Assembly (NCBI GenBank): GCA_018883665.1
Contig: JAHLFU010000148.1
Location: 1 to 33,891, forward strand
Direction of reading: 5' to 3'
Length of the DNA stretch: 33,891 nt
From: Paraprevotella stercoravium
Lineage (GTDB): Bacteria > Bacteroidota > Bacteroidia > Bacteroidales > Bacteroidaceae
In this document: piece by piece, positions 15,686 through 23,462 of the stretch
Position numbering within the stretch: the first letter of the stretch is position 1
How the letters are laid out: each line of letters opens with the position of its first letter
The notes under the pieces: generated by a model
Databases searched by the model: none
What the model saw: the letters and a program-made list of their open reading frames with translations, nothing else
What the model was told of the DNA's origin: nothing
Position numbers and translations under genes: made by a program

Positions 15686-17350
15686 ATGAATATACCGAGT
15701 TTTAACGCGTGTATAGAGAAAAGCATCAAGGATAATTGGAACCTTGATGCTTTATCTGATTATAAAGGGGCTACCATGCAATATAAGGATGTAGCCCGGG
15801 TAATTGAGAAACTGCATATTATCTTTGAATATAGTGGAGTTAAACCTGGAGATAAAGTCGCCTTATGTGATAAAAATTCAGCTCATTGGGGAGCCGCTTT
15901 TCTGGCGGTTTTAGCCTATGGTGCAGTAGCTGTGCCGATTCTGCATGAATTTAAGGCTGATCAAATACATAATATAGTCAATCACAGTGAGGCCAAGCTG
16001 CTTTTTGTCGGTGAACAGATCTGGAAGCAGTTGGATGAGAAGGAAATACCGCATGTGGAAGGAGTAATCAACATTATTGATTATTCGTTATTTGTCAGTC
16101 GGACGGATAAAGTGGTTTATGCCCGTGAAAACCTGAATCGTCTTTTTGGAGAGAAGTTCCCTAAGTTTTTCCGTTCCAATCACGTGTCCTATCATCAGGA
16201 TCAGCCGGACGAACTGGCTGTAATCAATTATACTTCGGGTACGACCAGTTTTTCCAAAGGAGTCATGATTCCGTACCGTGCCTTATGGTCAAATTATGCT
16301 TTTGCTCAAGGTGCTTTGGGAGAACATTGCAAGCCGGGAACAAATGTCTTGTCTATGTTGCCAATGGCACATATGTATGGTATGGCGTTTGAGTTTATCT
16401 TTGAATTCTGTCAGGGATGTCATGTGTTTTTCCTGACCAAGATGCCGACCCCGAAGCTGCTTTTGGCTGCTTTGGCGGACGTGAAGCCTATTATCGTGAT
16501 TGCTGTTCCGCTGATTATAGAAAAAATAGTAAAGAAGGCGGTTTGGCCAAAAGTGACTCCGAAGGTGAAAATGCTGATGAAGCTTCCGGTTATCGGTCAG
16601 AAAGTGAAAGACCGCATCCGCGAAGCCATGCGCGAGTCGCTGGGTGGAAATTATTATGAGGTGATTATCGGCGGTGCTGCTCTAAATCATGAAGTGGAAG
16701 CTTTCCTGAAAGAAATCGGGTTTAATTACACCGTAGGTTATGGAGCTACCGAGTGCGCACCGATTATTGCGTATGAGGACTGGAAATACTTTAAAGAAGG
16801 ATCTTGCGGTAAGGCCGCTCCTCGCCTGGAGGTAAAAATTGACAGTAAGGATCCTGCTCATGAAGTCGGCGAAATTCTGGTACGCGGCACTAATGTTATG
16901 CTGGGCTATTATAAGAATGAAGAGGCGACAGCAGAAACGTTGGATAAGCAGGGCTGGTACCATACCGGTGATCTGGGTTTGCTTGATGAAGAGGGTAATC
17001 TTTTTATCAAGGGTCGCAGTAAGAATATGTTGCTGGGAGCCAGCGGTCAGAATATCTATCCCGAAGAAATTGAGGATAAGCTGAACAATATGACTCTGGT
17101 TGCAGAGAGTCTGGTGATTCAGAGTAATGAGAAACTTTATGGTTTGGTGTATCCGGATTTTGAAGAGGCCGCAAAACTTGGTCTTGAGGAAAAGGATCTG
17201 ATGCAGATCATGGAGCAGAACCGTCAGGAGTTGAATGCGAGTATTCCTGCCTACAGTCAACTGGCTGGTATAAAGATCTATAAAGAAGAGTTTGAAAAAA
17301 CACCTAAAAAGAGTATCAAACGATTCCTGTATACCGATGTGGAAATCTGA
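15686..17350 (+). CDS. AMP-binding acyl-CoA ligase (long-chain fatty acid-CoA ligase-like)
   Basis: A 554-residue ANL-superfamily enzyme that would adenylate a carboxylic acid and pass it to CoA. The P-loop YTSGTTSFSKG is at residues 182-192. Later come GYGATECAPI (A5), GWYHTGDLG (A7), KGRSKNMLLGASGQNIYPEE (A8) and the catalytic Lys in KTPKKSIKRFLY. The absence of a large insert fits bacterial FadD-like enzymes, but the chain length of the substrate cannot be read. The start is placed at 15686 because a full promoter lies at 15631-15662. The stop overlaps the next gene by 14 bases, so translational coupling is likely. Confidence 0.9.
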   Translation: MNIPSFNACIEKSIKDNWNLDALSDYKGATMQYKDVARVIEKLHIIFEYSGVKPGDKVALCDKNSAHWGAAFLAVLAYGAVAVPILHEFKADQIHNIVNHSEAKLLFVGEQIWKQLDEKEIPHVEGVINIIDYSLFVSRTDKVVYARENLNRLFGEKFPKFFRSNHVSYHQDQPDELAVINYTSGTTSFSKGVMIPYRALWSNYAFAQGALGEHCKPGTNVLSMLPMAHMYGMAFEFIFEFCQGCHVFFLTKMPTPKLLLAALADVKPIIVIAVPLIIEKIVKKAVWPKVTPKVKMLMKLPVIGQKVKDRIREAMRESLGGNYYEVIIGGAALNHEVEAFLKEIGFNYTVGYGATECAPIIAYEDWKYFKEGSCGKAAPRLEVKIDSKDPAHEVGEILVRGTNVMLGYYKNEEATAETLDKQGWYHTGDLGLLDEEGNLFIKGRSKNMLLGASGQNIYPEEIEDKLNNMTLVAESLVIQSNEKLYGLVYPDFEEAAKLGLEEKDLMQIMEQNRQELNASIPAYSQLAGIKIYKEEFEKTPKKSIKRFLYTDVEI

Positions 17351-18107
17351 TCTGCAAGATGAGCGGATAAAAGTAACTTATCTGTTTCATAGTGGTGTTT
17401 CCTTGGAATTTGCCGGTTGTATTGTGATCATTGTTTATTATCAGCCGGCAGATTTCGCGGAGATTTTACATCCTGAAGTGGAGCGCCTTTTGCGGAAACA
17501 GAAGAAAATATATGTGTTGGTTTCGCATGCGCATTCAGATCATTTTGATCCGATAATCCTGGCTTGGAGTAAGTTGCCTTGCGATATCACTTATATTTTT
17601 TCAGAAGATATAAGGCGGCAGCTCCCATTTCAGATGTCGGTGCAGCATTTCATGAAAAAAGGAGACACTTATCAGGATGATTGTCTCTTTGTTCGGGCTT
17701 ATGGGTCTACGGATCAGGGAGTTTCCTTTTATCTGGAAGTGGGAGCGTGGAAACTTTTCCATGCGGGAGATCTGAATAATTGGCATTGGAACGAAGAGTC
17801 TACCGAAGAGGAGATTGAGCAGAGCGAATCGGATTTCTTGCGTGAATTGGCTGATATAGAGGAAAATTGTCCTGAATTGGATTTGGTCTGTTTTCCGATA
17901 GATCGCCGTTTGGGTAAGGATTATATGCGAGGCGCCGAACAGTTTCTGTCGCGGATACGGGTGCATTATTTTATACCAATTCATTTTACTTCAGGCGGAT
18001 TTTCTTCGATTGCCGCGTTTCGTCCGATTGCGGCCTGTTATGGCGCGACATTTTGGGAAATTAAAAAAGAGTGTGACAACATAATCATTAATAAAACCGG
18101 AACATAA
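17337..18107 (+). CDS. Metallo-beta-lactamase-fold hydrolase
   Basis: A 256-residue protein with the zinc motif HAHSDH at residues 64-69. A later HAGDLNN segment (His and Asp ligands) and a C-terminal IPIHF histidine complete the usual metal set. This superfamily includes hydrolases, nucleases and lactonases; no subfamily signature is clear enough for a substrate. The ATG at 17337 overlaps the 3' end of the acyl-CoA ligase gene by 14 bases in another frame. An upstream in-frame ATG at 17292 would add 15 basic residues before the expected first strand. The VOC gene follows after 2 bases. Confidence 0.82.
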   Translation: MWKSDLQDERIKVTYLFHSGVSLEFAGCIVIIVYYQPADFAEILHPEVERLLRKQKKIYVLVSHAHSDHFDPIILAWSKLPCDITYIFSEDIRRQLPFQMSVQHFMKKGDTYQDDCLFVRAYGSTDQGVSFYLEVGAWKLFHAGDLNNWHWNEESTEEEIEQSESDFLRELADIEENCPELDLVCFPIDRRLGKDYMRGAEQFLSRIRVHYFIPIHFTSGGFSSIAAFRPIAACYGATFWEIKKECDNIIINKTGT

Positions 18108-18109
18108 TT

Positions 18110-18487
18110 ATGGAAATAAAGTCAAGATTTGATCATTTGAATATAAATGTAACCAATTTGGAAAGAAGTATTGCCTTTTATGACCAGGCTTTGGGCTTGA
18201 AAGAGCATAGTCGTAAAGAAGCCCCAGACGGTTCTTTTATTTTGGTGTATTTAAGCGATGCGTTGAAAAATTTTTTACTGGAATTAACTTGGTTGCGTGA
18301 TCATCCTCAGGCATATGAATTGGGAGAGAACGAGTCGCATCTTTGTCTGCGCGTTGAAGGGGATTATGATGAGGTGCGTGCTTTTCATCGTGAAATGGGG
18401 TGTATTTGTTTTGAAAATCAGGAGATGGGGCTGTATTTTATCAATGATCCAGACGATTATTGGATTGAGATTTTGCCTGCACTATAA
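18110..18487 (+). CDS. VOC (glyoxalase I-like) family protein
   Basis: A 125-residue vicinal-oxygen-chelate protein with two beta-alpha-beta-beta-beta modules. The likely metal ligands His9 (FDHLN), Glu58 (LLELTW), His77 (SHLCLR) and Glu120 (WIEILP) all sit where glyoxalase I has them. It may therefore detoxify methylglyoxal adducts or process a related substrate; the length fits single-module lactoylglutathione-lyase-like proteins. It is the last gene of the acyl-CoA ligase/MBL/VOC operon. Its TAA lies in the left arm of a perfect terminator palindrome. Confidence 0.88.
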   Translation: MEIKSRFDHLNINVTNLERSIAFYDQALGLKEHSRKEAPDGSFILVYLSDALKNFLLELTWLRDHPQAYELGENESHLCLRVEGDYDEVRAFHREMGCICFENQEMGLYFINDPDDYWIEILPAL

Positions 18488-18533
18488 ATCAGACGAGGAG
18501 AGAAATGAGCTCATTTCTCTCCTCGTCTGATTT
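18486..18533 (+). terminator. 48-base perfect palindrome acting as terminator
   Basis: Bases 18486-18509 and 18510-18533 are exact reverse complements, a 24-base stem with no spacer (the RNA would open GAGCTC into a small loop). It overlaps the VOC stop codon and is followed by ATATTTTTG. The remaining 187-base gap to the MORN gene holds only that gene's promoter. Confidence 0.88.
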
Positions 18534-18614
18534 ATATTTTTGTATGTGTTTTTTGTTTAGAAAAACGATACGTCCTATTTTAGACGGATATAATGTTTAA
18601 ATAACTATAAATAC

Positions 18615-18646
18615 TTTGTTTGTTTGTGTGATTATACTTATTTTTG
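18615..18646 (+). promoter_or_regulatory. Promoter of the MORN/glgB cluster
   Basis: TTTG at 18615-18618, 20 bases, then TAttTTTG at 18639-18646, a complete consensus. The start near 18653 gives a 22-base 5' UTR. Confidence 0.8.
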
Positions 18647-18674
18647 ATATATAATTGTATAAAATTGAATATAA

Positions 18675-19787
18675 ATGAACTTCAAATATTTTCTTTCCGG
18701 GATGGCCTTGATGATGACCCTGTATGCCGGAGCCCAAAAGATAACTATCGGGAATTATACATTTAAGAATGGAGGCGAGTATCAGGGTGAACTTTTTAAA
18801 GGTAAACCTTATGGAAAAGGTATCACGAAATATCAGAACGGAGATACTTATCAGGGGGAATACGTAAAAGGAAAACGTCAGGGATTCGGTGTCTATACGT
18901 TTTCCGATGGGGAAAAGTATGAAGGCCAGTGGTTTCAGGACCAGCAGCATGGAAAAGGCATTTATTATTTTATGAATAATAACAGGTATGACGGGCTCTG
19001 GTTCCGGGATTACCAACAGGGACAAGGCACTATGTATTATTACAATGGTGATGTTTACGTAGGTAACTGGCGTGGAGACATGCGCGAAGGGCAGGGCACT
19101 TATACTTTTGCCAATGGCGCTTTTTACAAAGGGCAGTGGCAGAATGACCGGAAAGAGGGCAAGGGAGTCTTTGATTGGAATGACGGATCGCGTTATGAGG
19201 GATCCTGGAGAAACAACCAGAGAAATGGCCGTGGAACCTTCTATTATTCAGATGGGGATGTCTATTCCGGAGAATGGGTAGATGACATTCAGCATGGAAA
19301 GGGAACCTATAAGTTTCATAACGGTGATGTTTATGAAGGCGATTATGTTCAAGGAGAGCGAACAGGTGAAGGTGTCTTTACTTTTGCCAATGGCAATAAA
19401 TACGTAGGACATTTTCAGGCAGGAGAACAAAGCGGACAGGGTACTTTTACTTGGGCGACCGGAGCAACTTATACCGGTAGCTGGAAGGCTAATCGTCGTG
19501 ATGGAAAGGGTGTGTATACCTGGAGCAATGGTGATGTCTATGATGGTGAATGGAAAAACGGCCAGATGGACGGAGAGGGAATCCTTCGGCTTGCAGACGG
19601 AACCAAATTCAAGGGGTCCTTTAAGAATGGAGAGAAAAATGGGGCCGGAATTCTGGTTAATGCCGATGGTGAACGATATGAAGGAGGTTTTCTGAATAAT
19701 GAGAAAGACGGAGCATATGTGCTGAAAGATAAAAATGGAAATATCATAGAAAAAGGTACTTATGTTCGTGGAATAAAACGAAATTAA
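18675..19787 (+). CDS. Secreted MORN-repeat protein
   Basis: A 370-residue protein with an N-terminal signal peptide (about residues 1-20, cleavage likely after LYAGA) and then almost nothing but MORN repeats. Residues 36-357 are 14 consecutive units of exactly 23 residues of the type YxGxWxxxxxxGxGxYxxxDGxx, without a single insertion or deletion. A short 13-residue cap follows (358-370). MORN repeats form elongated beta sheets that bind proteins or lipids; no enzyme domain is present. It is probably periplasmic. glgB starts 44 bases downstream with no clear terminator between, so co-transcription with glycogen branching is likely, though a functional link is not shown. Confidence 0.9.
   Translation: MNFKYFLSGMALMMTLYAGAQKITIGNYTFKNGGEYQGELFKGKPYGKGITKYQNGDTYQGEYVKGKRQGFGVYTFSDGEKYEGQWFQDQQHGKGIYYFMNNNRYDGLWFRDYQQGQGTMYYYNGDVYVGNWRGDMREGQGTYTFANGAFYKGQWQNDRKEGKGVFDWNDGSRYEGSWRNNQRNGRGTFYYSDGDVYSGEWVDDIQHGKGTYKFHNGDVYEGDYVQGERTGEGVFTFANGNKYVGHFQAGEQSGQGTFTWATGATYTGSWKANRRDGKGVYTWSNGDVYDGEWKNGQMDGEGILRLADGTKFKGSFKNGEKNGAGILVNADGERYEGGFLNNEKDGAYVLKDKNGNIIEKGTYVRGIKRN
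18780..19745 (+). repeat. Fourteen 69-base MORN-coding units
   Basis: The coding sequence has an exact 69-base period across 966 bases. The units are diverged at DNA level but conserve the Tyr-Gly and Gly-x-Gly codons. Unit length never changes, which points to old duplication with structural constraint rather than recent slippage. Confidence 0.88.
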
Positions 19788-19831
19788 ATTATCCAACGAC
19801 CTTTAAAAGGCCTTATAAAATCTTAATTCTT

Positions 19832-21874
19832 ATGGCAGTAAAAACAACTAAACGGCCTACTAGTGCCAGATTGAAAATGATCAAGAATGATCCTTGGCTT
19901 GAACCCTATGAGCAGATCATCAGCGATCGTCATGAGTATGCGGTTCGTCGAATGAATGAATTGACAAACAATGGGGCTCAGACCTTGTCTGATTTTGCGA
20001 GCGGTTATCTGTATTTCGGTTTGCAAAAAACAGAGAAAGGTTGGGTTTTCCGTGAATGGGCTCCCAATGCCACGTCTATCTTTCTGGTCGGTGATTTTAG
20101 TAAATGGGAGGAACTTCCTCAATATGAACTGAAAAGGATCAATGATGCCGGAGTGTGGGAAATTAAACTGCGTAAGACTGCTTTGAAGCACGGACAGTTT
20201 TATAAGTTGAAAGTTTATTGGGAAGGCGGTAGCGGAGAAAGAATTCCTGCCTGGGCAAAACGAGTGGTTCAGGATGAAGAGAGCCATATTTTTTCTGCCC
20301 AAGTTTGGGATCCGGAATGTCCTTATCAGTTCAAGAAGAAAAATTTCAAGCCGAAGGCCAGTGTTCCTCTTATGATTTACGAGTGCCATGTCGGTATGGC
20401 TCAAGACGCTGAAAAAGTAGGAACGTACAAGGAATTCCGCGAAAACATATTGCCTCGAATTGTGGCCGACGGATATAATTGTATTCAGATAATGGCCATA
20501 CAGGAACATCCATATTATGGTAGTTTCGGTTATCACGTGTCAAGCTTCTTTGCTCCGTCCAGCCGTTTCGGTACACCGGAGGAATTGAAGGAACTGATCG
20601 ATGCCGCCCATGCTCAAGGGGTGGCGGTTATTATGGATCTGGTTCACTCTCATGCCGTGAAGAATGAAATGGAAGGCTTGGCTAATTTTGCAGGTGATCC
20701 ATGTCAGTATTTCTGTCAGGGTGACCGTCGGGAGCATCCGGCTTGGGATAGTCTGTGTTTTGATTACGGCCGAAATGAAGTGGTTCATTTCCTGCTCTCC
20801 AATTGCAAATATTGGTTGGAAGAATTCCAGTTTGATGGTTTCCGCTTTGATGGTGTCACTTCGATGCTGTACTACAGCCATGGTCTGGGTGAAGCCTTTA
20901 TGAATTACGGAGATTATTATAATGGTGGACAGGACGATCAGGCCATTTGTTATTTGACTTTGGCCAATCTGCTGATTCATGAAGTAAAGCCAAAGGCAAT
21001 TACTATTGCCGAAGAAGTTTCCGGAATGCCAGGACTGGCATCATCTTTCAAAGACGGAGGAATCGGTTTTGATTACCGCATGGCCATGAATATTCCGGAT
21101 TATTGGATAAAACTGATTAAGGAGTGTGCGGATGAAAACTGGAAACCAAGCAGTATGTTTTGGGAAGTAACCAACCGTCGGAAGGATGAAAAGACCATTT
21201 CTTATTGTGAAAGTCATGATCAGGCCTTGGTTGGTGACAAGACTATTATATTTCGTCTGGTAGATGCCGATATGTATTGGCATTTTAAGATTGGTGATGA
21301 AAATTACCAGGCTGAGCGCGGTATTGCTTTGCATAAAATGATCCGTTTGCTTACAGCTTCGACAATCAATGGCGGTTATCTGAACTTTATGGGAAATGAG
21401 TTTGGACATCCGGAATGGATTGACTTCCCGAGAGAAGGTAATGGCTGGAGTTATAAATATGCGCGTCGTCAGTGGCATCTTGTTGATGATAAAGATTTAT
21501 GCTTTAGGTATTTAGGGGATTTTGATAAAGAGATGGTTCATTTGATTAAGAGCGTCTCCGGATTTGAGAAGACTCCGGTGGTTGAGGTTTGGCATAATGA
21601 TGGCGATCAGGTATTGGCCTACAGTCGCAAGGATTTGCTGTTTGTGTTTAACTTCAGTTATAACCGTTCTTATTCTGATTATGGATTTATGATGCCTGAA
21701 GGTTCCTACAGAGTAGTGCTGAATACCGATGCGCCAGAATTTGGCGGTCATGGTCTGAATGATGACAGTATTGAGCATTTTACACTTCATGATGATTTGC
21801 TTGCCCGTGATGGCAAGGGATGGTTGAAACTGTATCTTCCGGCTCGCTCTGCTATGGTACTTCGCAAGAAGTAA
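19832..21874 (+). CDS. glgB: 1,4-alpha-glucan branching enzyme (GH13_8-type)
   Basis: A 680-residue enzyme that cuts alpha-1,4-glucan and rejoins the piece as an alpha-1,6 branch, making glycogen. An N-terminal CBM48-like domain (about 65-150, FREWAPNATSIFLVGDFSKW) precedes the GH13 barrel. Catalytic regions visible are DLVHSHA (I), FRFDGVTSM with nucleophile Asp340 (II), TIAEEVSGMP with acid/base Glu394 (III) and ESHDQALVGDK with Asp463 (IV). The AEEVSGMP and SHDQALVGDK forms are closer to the plant, animal and Bacteroidota GH13_8 group than to the GH13_9 enzymes of E. coli. It follows the MORN gene and precedes a membrane-protein gene by 17 bases. Confidence 0.95.
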   Translation: MAVKTTKRPTSARLKMIKNDPWLEPYEQIISDRHEYAVRRMNELTNNGAQTLSDFASGYLYFGLQKTEKGWVFREWAPNATSIFLVGDFSKWEELPQYELKRINDAGVWEIKLRKTALKHGQFYKLKVYWEGGSGERIPAWAKRVVQDEESHIFSAQVWDPECPYQFKKKNFKPKASVPLMIYECHVGMAQDAEKVGTYKEFRENILPRIVADGYNCIQIMAIQEHPYYGSFGYHVSSFFAPSSRFGTPEELKELIDAAHAQGVAVIMDLVHSHAVKNEMEGLANFAGDPCQYFCQGDRREHPAWDSLCFDYGRNEVVHFLLSNCKYWLEEFQFDGFRFDGVTSMLYYSHGLGEAFMNYGDYYNGGQDDQAICYLTLANLLIHEVKPKAITIAEEVSGMPGLASSFKDGGIGFDYRMAMNIPDYWIKLIKECADENWKPSSMFWEVTNRRKDEKTISYCESHDQALVGDKTIIFRLVDADMYWHFKIGDENYQAERGIALHKMIRLLTASTINGGYLNFMGNEFGHPEWIDFPREGNGWSYKYARRQWHLVDDKDLCFRYLGDFDKEMVHLIKSVSGFEKTPVVEVWHNDGDQVLAYSRKDLLFVFNFSYNRSYSDYGFMMPEGSYRVVLNTDAPEFGGHGLNDDSIEHFTLHDDLLARDGKGWLKLYLPARSAMVLRKK

Positions 21875-21891
21875 AACGTTGATGTAAAATC

Positions 21892-23049
21892 ATGCGAAAT
21901 AACGAGAAAAATAAATTTATGTGGAGGGCTGCAAAGCTGTGTTCCACGTTGTTGTTTGCCCTCTTCTCTTTCTTGTATCTATACTGCATGCAATCGGACC
22001 TGTTGGCGTGTTTTCAGTACATCCTTTCGGATGGACTCACGTCCTACAGTCCGCTTGTGGGCGGATTGGTAATTACATTTTTGCTGGTGTTTTTGGGCGA
22101 GTTGCTGGCTTATGTCTGGGCGCTGCCGATGCAGTTCGTAGCCTTGTCGTATTTCCCGTCTGCTTTATGTCTTTTGTTTTTGACCATGTGGACACCTTTG
22201 CCGGGAGGACTCGTGGCGCCGCTACATAGTTGGGTCTGGATCGGGGTTATTCTCTTTTTGGGAAGCGGGTGTGTGTATTTGCTTAAAAAATATGCCTCTT
22301 TCATCGTTAAAGATAAATATAGCTTCACGGATATATGGTCAAACCTGGTGTTTCTGCTCCTTTTGTTTCTGGCAGTGGGCGGTCTGGGAAACACTTGCGA
22401 TACCTTGCATAGGCTGCTGAGAGCCGAGCGTTTGCTGGATGAGGAAAGATTTGATGTCATAGCCGACTTGCGGACCTATTCCCGAGTTGAGTCGCATACT
22501 TATTCCGCGATTCGCGCTTTGGCACTGGCGAACGAACACAGGTTGGGAGAGGAATTGTTCCGTATGCCGCAATGCGAAGGGGCAAAGGAACTGTTAGTCT
22601 CTGAGCGTGACTTTTTGTCGCACGACAGTCTGGATTATAAGTTTTATGGTTTTTGGGGAGCCAGGCCGGGGAAGCATGTTCAGGAAAAGCCGGATTTGTT
22701 TTTCAAGATGATTCTGGACCGCCATTTGTGCGATTCGCTTCATCGTTCGGATGTGGCCGATTATTATCTGTCCAGTCTGTTGCTGGATCGCAAACTTGAT
22801 CAGTTTGCTGCAGAAGTAGAAAACTACTATCCTTTGAACGATTCGTTGCCCCGGCATTATCAGGAAGCGCTTATTTTGTATAAGCGGATCCGTACTGCTC
22901 CTGTATGTGTTTATCAGAATGAATCTTTAGAAGAAAATTATAATGACTATTTGCAGATTTCGCGTGAGAAGTCTGCTCCTGTTATTATTCAGAACAAGCT
23001 TCGTAAAGCATTCGGAGCTTCTTATTGGTTTTATTATTACAAACAATAA
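21892..23049 (+). CDS. Polytopic membrane protein, unknown function (possibly DUF6057-like)
   Basis: A 385-residue protein. The first 165 residues hold about five hydrophobic helices (near 15-33, 54-77, 78-98, 111-129 and 147-165). A soluble C-terminal half of about 215 residues follows. It is rich in paired helices with Leu-Leu and Arg/Glu spacing (RLLRAERLLDEERFD, YYLSSLLLDRKLDQF), suggesting TPR-like packing. I recall Bacteroidota DUF6057 proteins with a similar plan, but cannot confirm it. It starts 17 bases after glgB, so it is the third gene of the MORN-glgB cluster. The N terminus is basic (RNNEKNKFMWR), so cytosolic N-in is likely. A nearer in-frame ATG lies at 21919. Confidence 0.7.
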   Translation: MRNNEKNKFMWRAAKLCSTLLFALFSFLYLYCMQSDLLACFQYILSDGLTSYSPLVGGLVITFLLVFLGELLAYVWALPMQFVALSYFPSALCLLFLTMWTPLPGGLVAPLHSWVWIGVILFLGSGCVYLLKKYASFIVKDKYSFTDIWSNLVFLLLLFLAVGGLGNTCDTLHRLLRAERLLDEERFDVIADLRTYSRVESHTYSAIRALALANEHRLGEELFRMPQCEGAKELLVSERDFLSHDSLDYKFYGFWGARPGKHVQEKPDLFFKMILDRHLCDSLHRSDVADYYLSSLLLDRKLDQFAAEVENYYPLNDSLPRHYQEALILYKRIRTAPVCVYQNESLEENYNDYLQISREKSAPVIIQNKLRKAFGASYWFYYYKQ

Positions 23050-23120
23050 AAAGAGGGTTTCAAATTTGTGCTTCGGGAGATATATTTTTCGATATTTTGT
23101 GCATAATAACCGAAAAGTGT

Positions 23121-23151
23121 ATTGTTCGCATCGTTTTTTTTTATACCTTTG
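23121..23151 (+). promoter_or_regulatory. Promoter of the carAB-sulfate activation operon
   Basis: TAccTTTG at 23144-23151 matches the -7 box. ATTG at 23121-23124, 19 bases upstream, is a one-mismatch -33 box. The start near 23158 is 305 bases before carA and 21 bases before the small ORF at 23179. No equally good promoter is seen nearer carA; TAcgTTTc at 23392 lacks a -33 partner. Confidence 0.65.
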
Positions 23152-23178
23152 CATACTAAATAGAAACACGTCAAAGGG

Positions 23179-23340
23179 ATGTATATAAAAGAAAAGGATT
23201 TAGCTCATCCGTACCTGAAAATGTACGGAAAGGCAACAGATCAGAAAGTCGGGTATTGCAAACTAAATCATTTAGATTGCAAGATGTCGGCCTTTTCTCT
23301 TTTCGTTGTTTCACAGACTTTACGGCATATTAATTGTTAG
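23179..23340 (+). CDS. 53-codon small ORF in the carA leader
   Basis: ATG at 23179 to TAG at 23338-23340 gives 53 residues, beginning MYIKEKDLAHPYLKMYGK and holding three Cys (27, 34, 53). I recognise no family. The ATG lies about 21 bases after the predicted transcription start, a normal distance for this organism, which favours translation. There is no run of arginine or other codon that would mark it as a classical attenuation leader peptide; only one Arg is present. The same bases form the hairpins noted at 23191-23378, so it may instead be non-coding leader. Treat as a candidate. Confidence 0.35.
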   Translation: MYIKEKDLAHPYLKMYGKATDQKVGYCKLNHLDCKMSAFSLFVVSQTLRHINC

Positions 23341-23378
23341 GCCACCTTTTCGGTATTTCTTTACCGGAATGAGTGGTC
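23191..23378 (+). other. Structured leader upstream of carA with competing hairpins
   Basis: Hairpin A pairs 23208-23214 with 23223-23229 (7 base pairs). Its 3' arm overlaps 23227-23234, which can instead pair with 23290-23297 (8 pairs, one G-U) to close a longer stem followed by TCTCTTTTC, a terminator-like tail. A third option pairs 23191-23197 with 23291-23297 (7 pairs). A separate two-part hairpin joins 23339-23345 to 23372-23378 around CGGTA/TACCG. Such exclusive pairings are typical of attenuators and riboswitches. I match it to no known riboswitch class. The 413-base gap from 23050 to 23462 is otherwise empty apart from the promoter and small ORF. Confidence 0.4.
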
Positions 23379-23462
23379 TTTCTTATGTCCGTACGTTTCA
23401 CATCGCAAGTAAAGAACCAAACAATAATAACTATAATAATTTAGATACAATAGTATTGTGCA

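Noticed and set aside
18780..19745. Regular 69-base repeats that might suggest a CRISPR or satellite array
   Set aside because: There are no identical direct repeats or unique spacers. The units are diverged and in frame, and encode MORN repeats.
19788..19831. Short AAGGCCTT-containing sequence between the MORN gene and glgB as a terminator
   Set aside because: The possible stem is only a few bases, A+T-rich and lacks a T-run, so it does not support separate transcription units.
23388..23394. Second copy of TCCGTAC, which also occurs at 23208-23214, as a possible operator repeat
   Set aside because: Seven matching bases within 300 are weak evidence, and no third copy or symmetry is seen.
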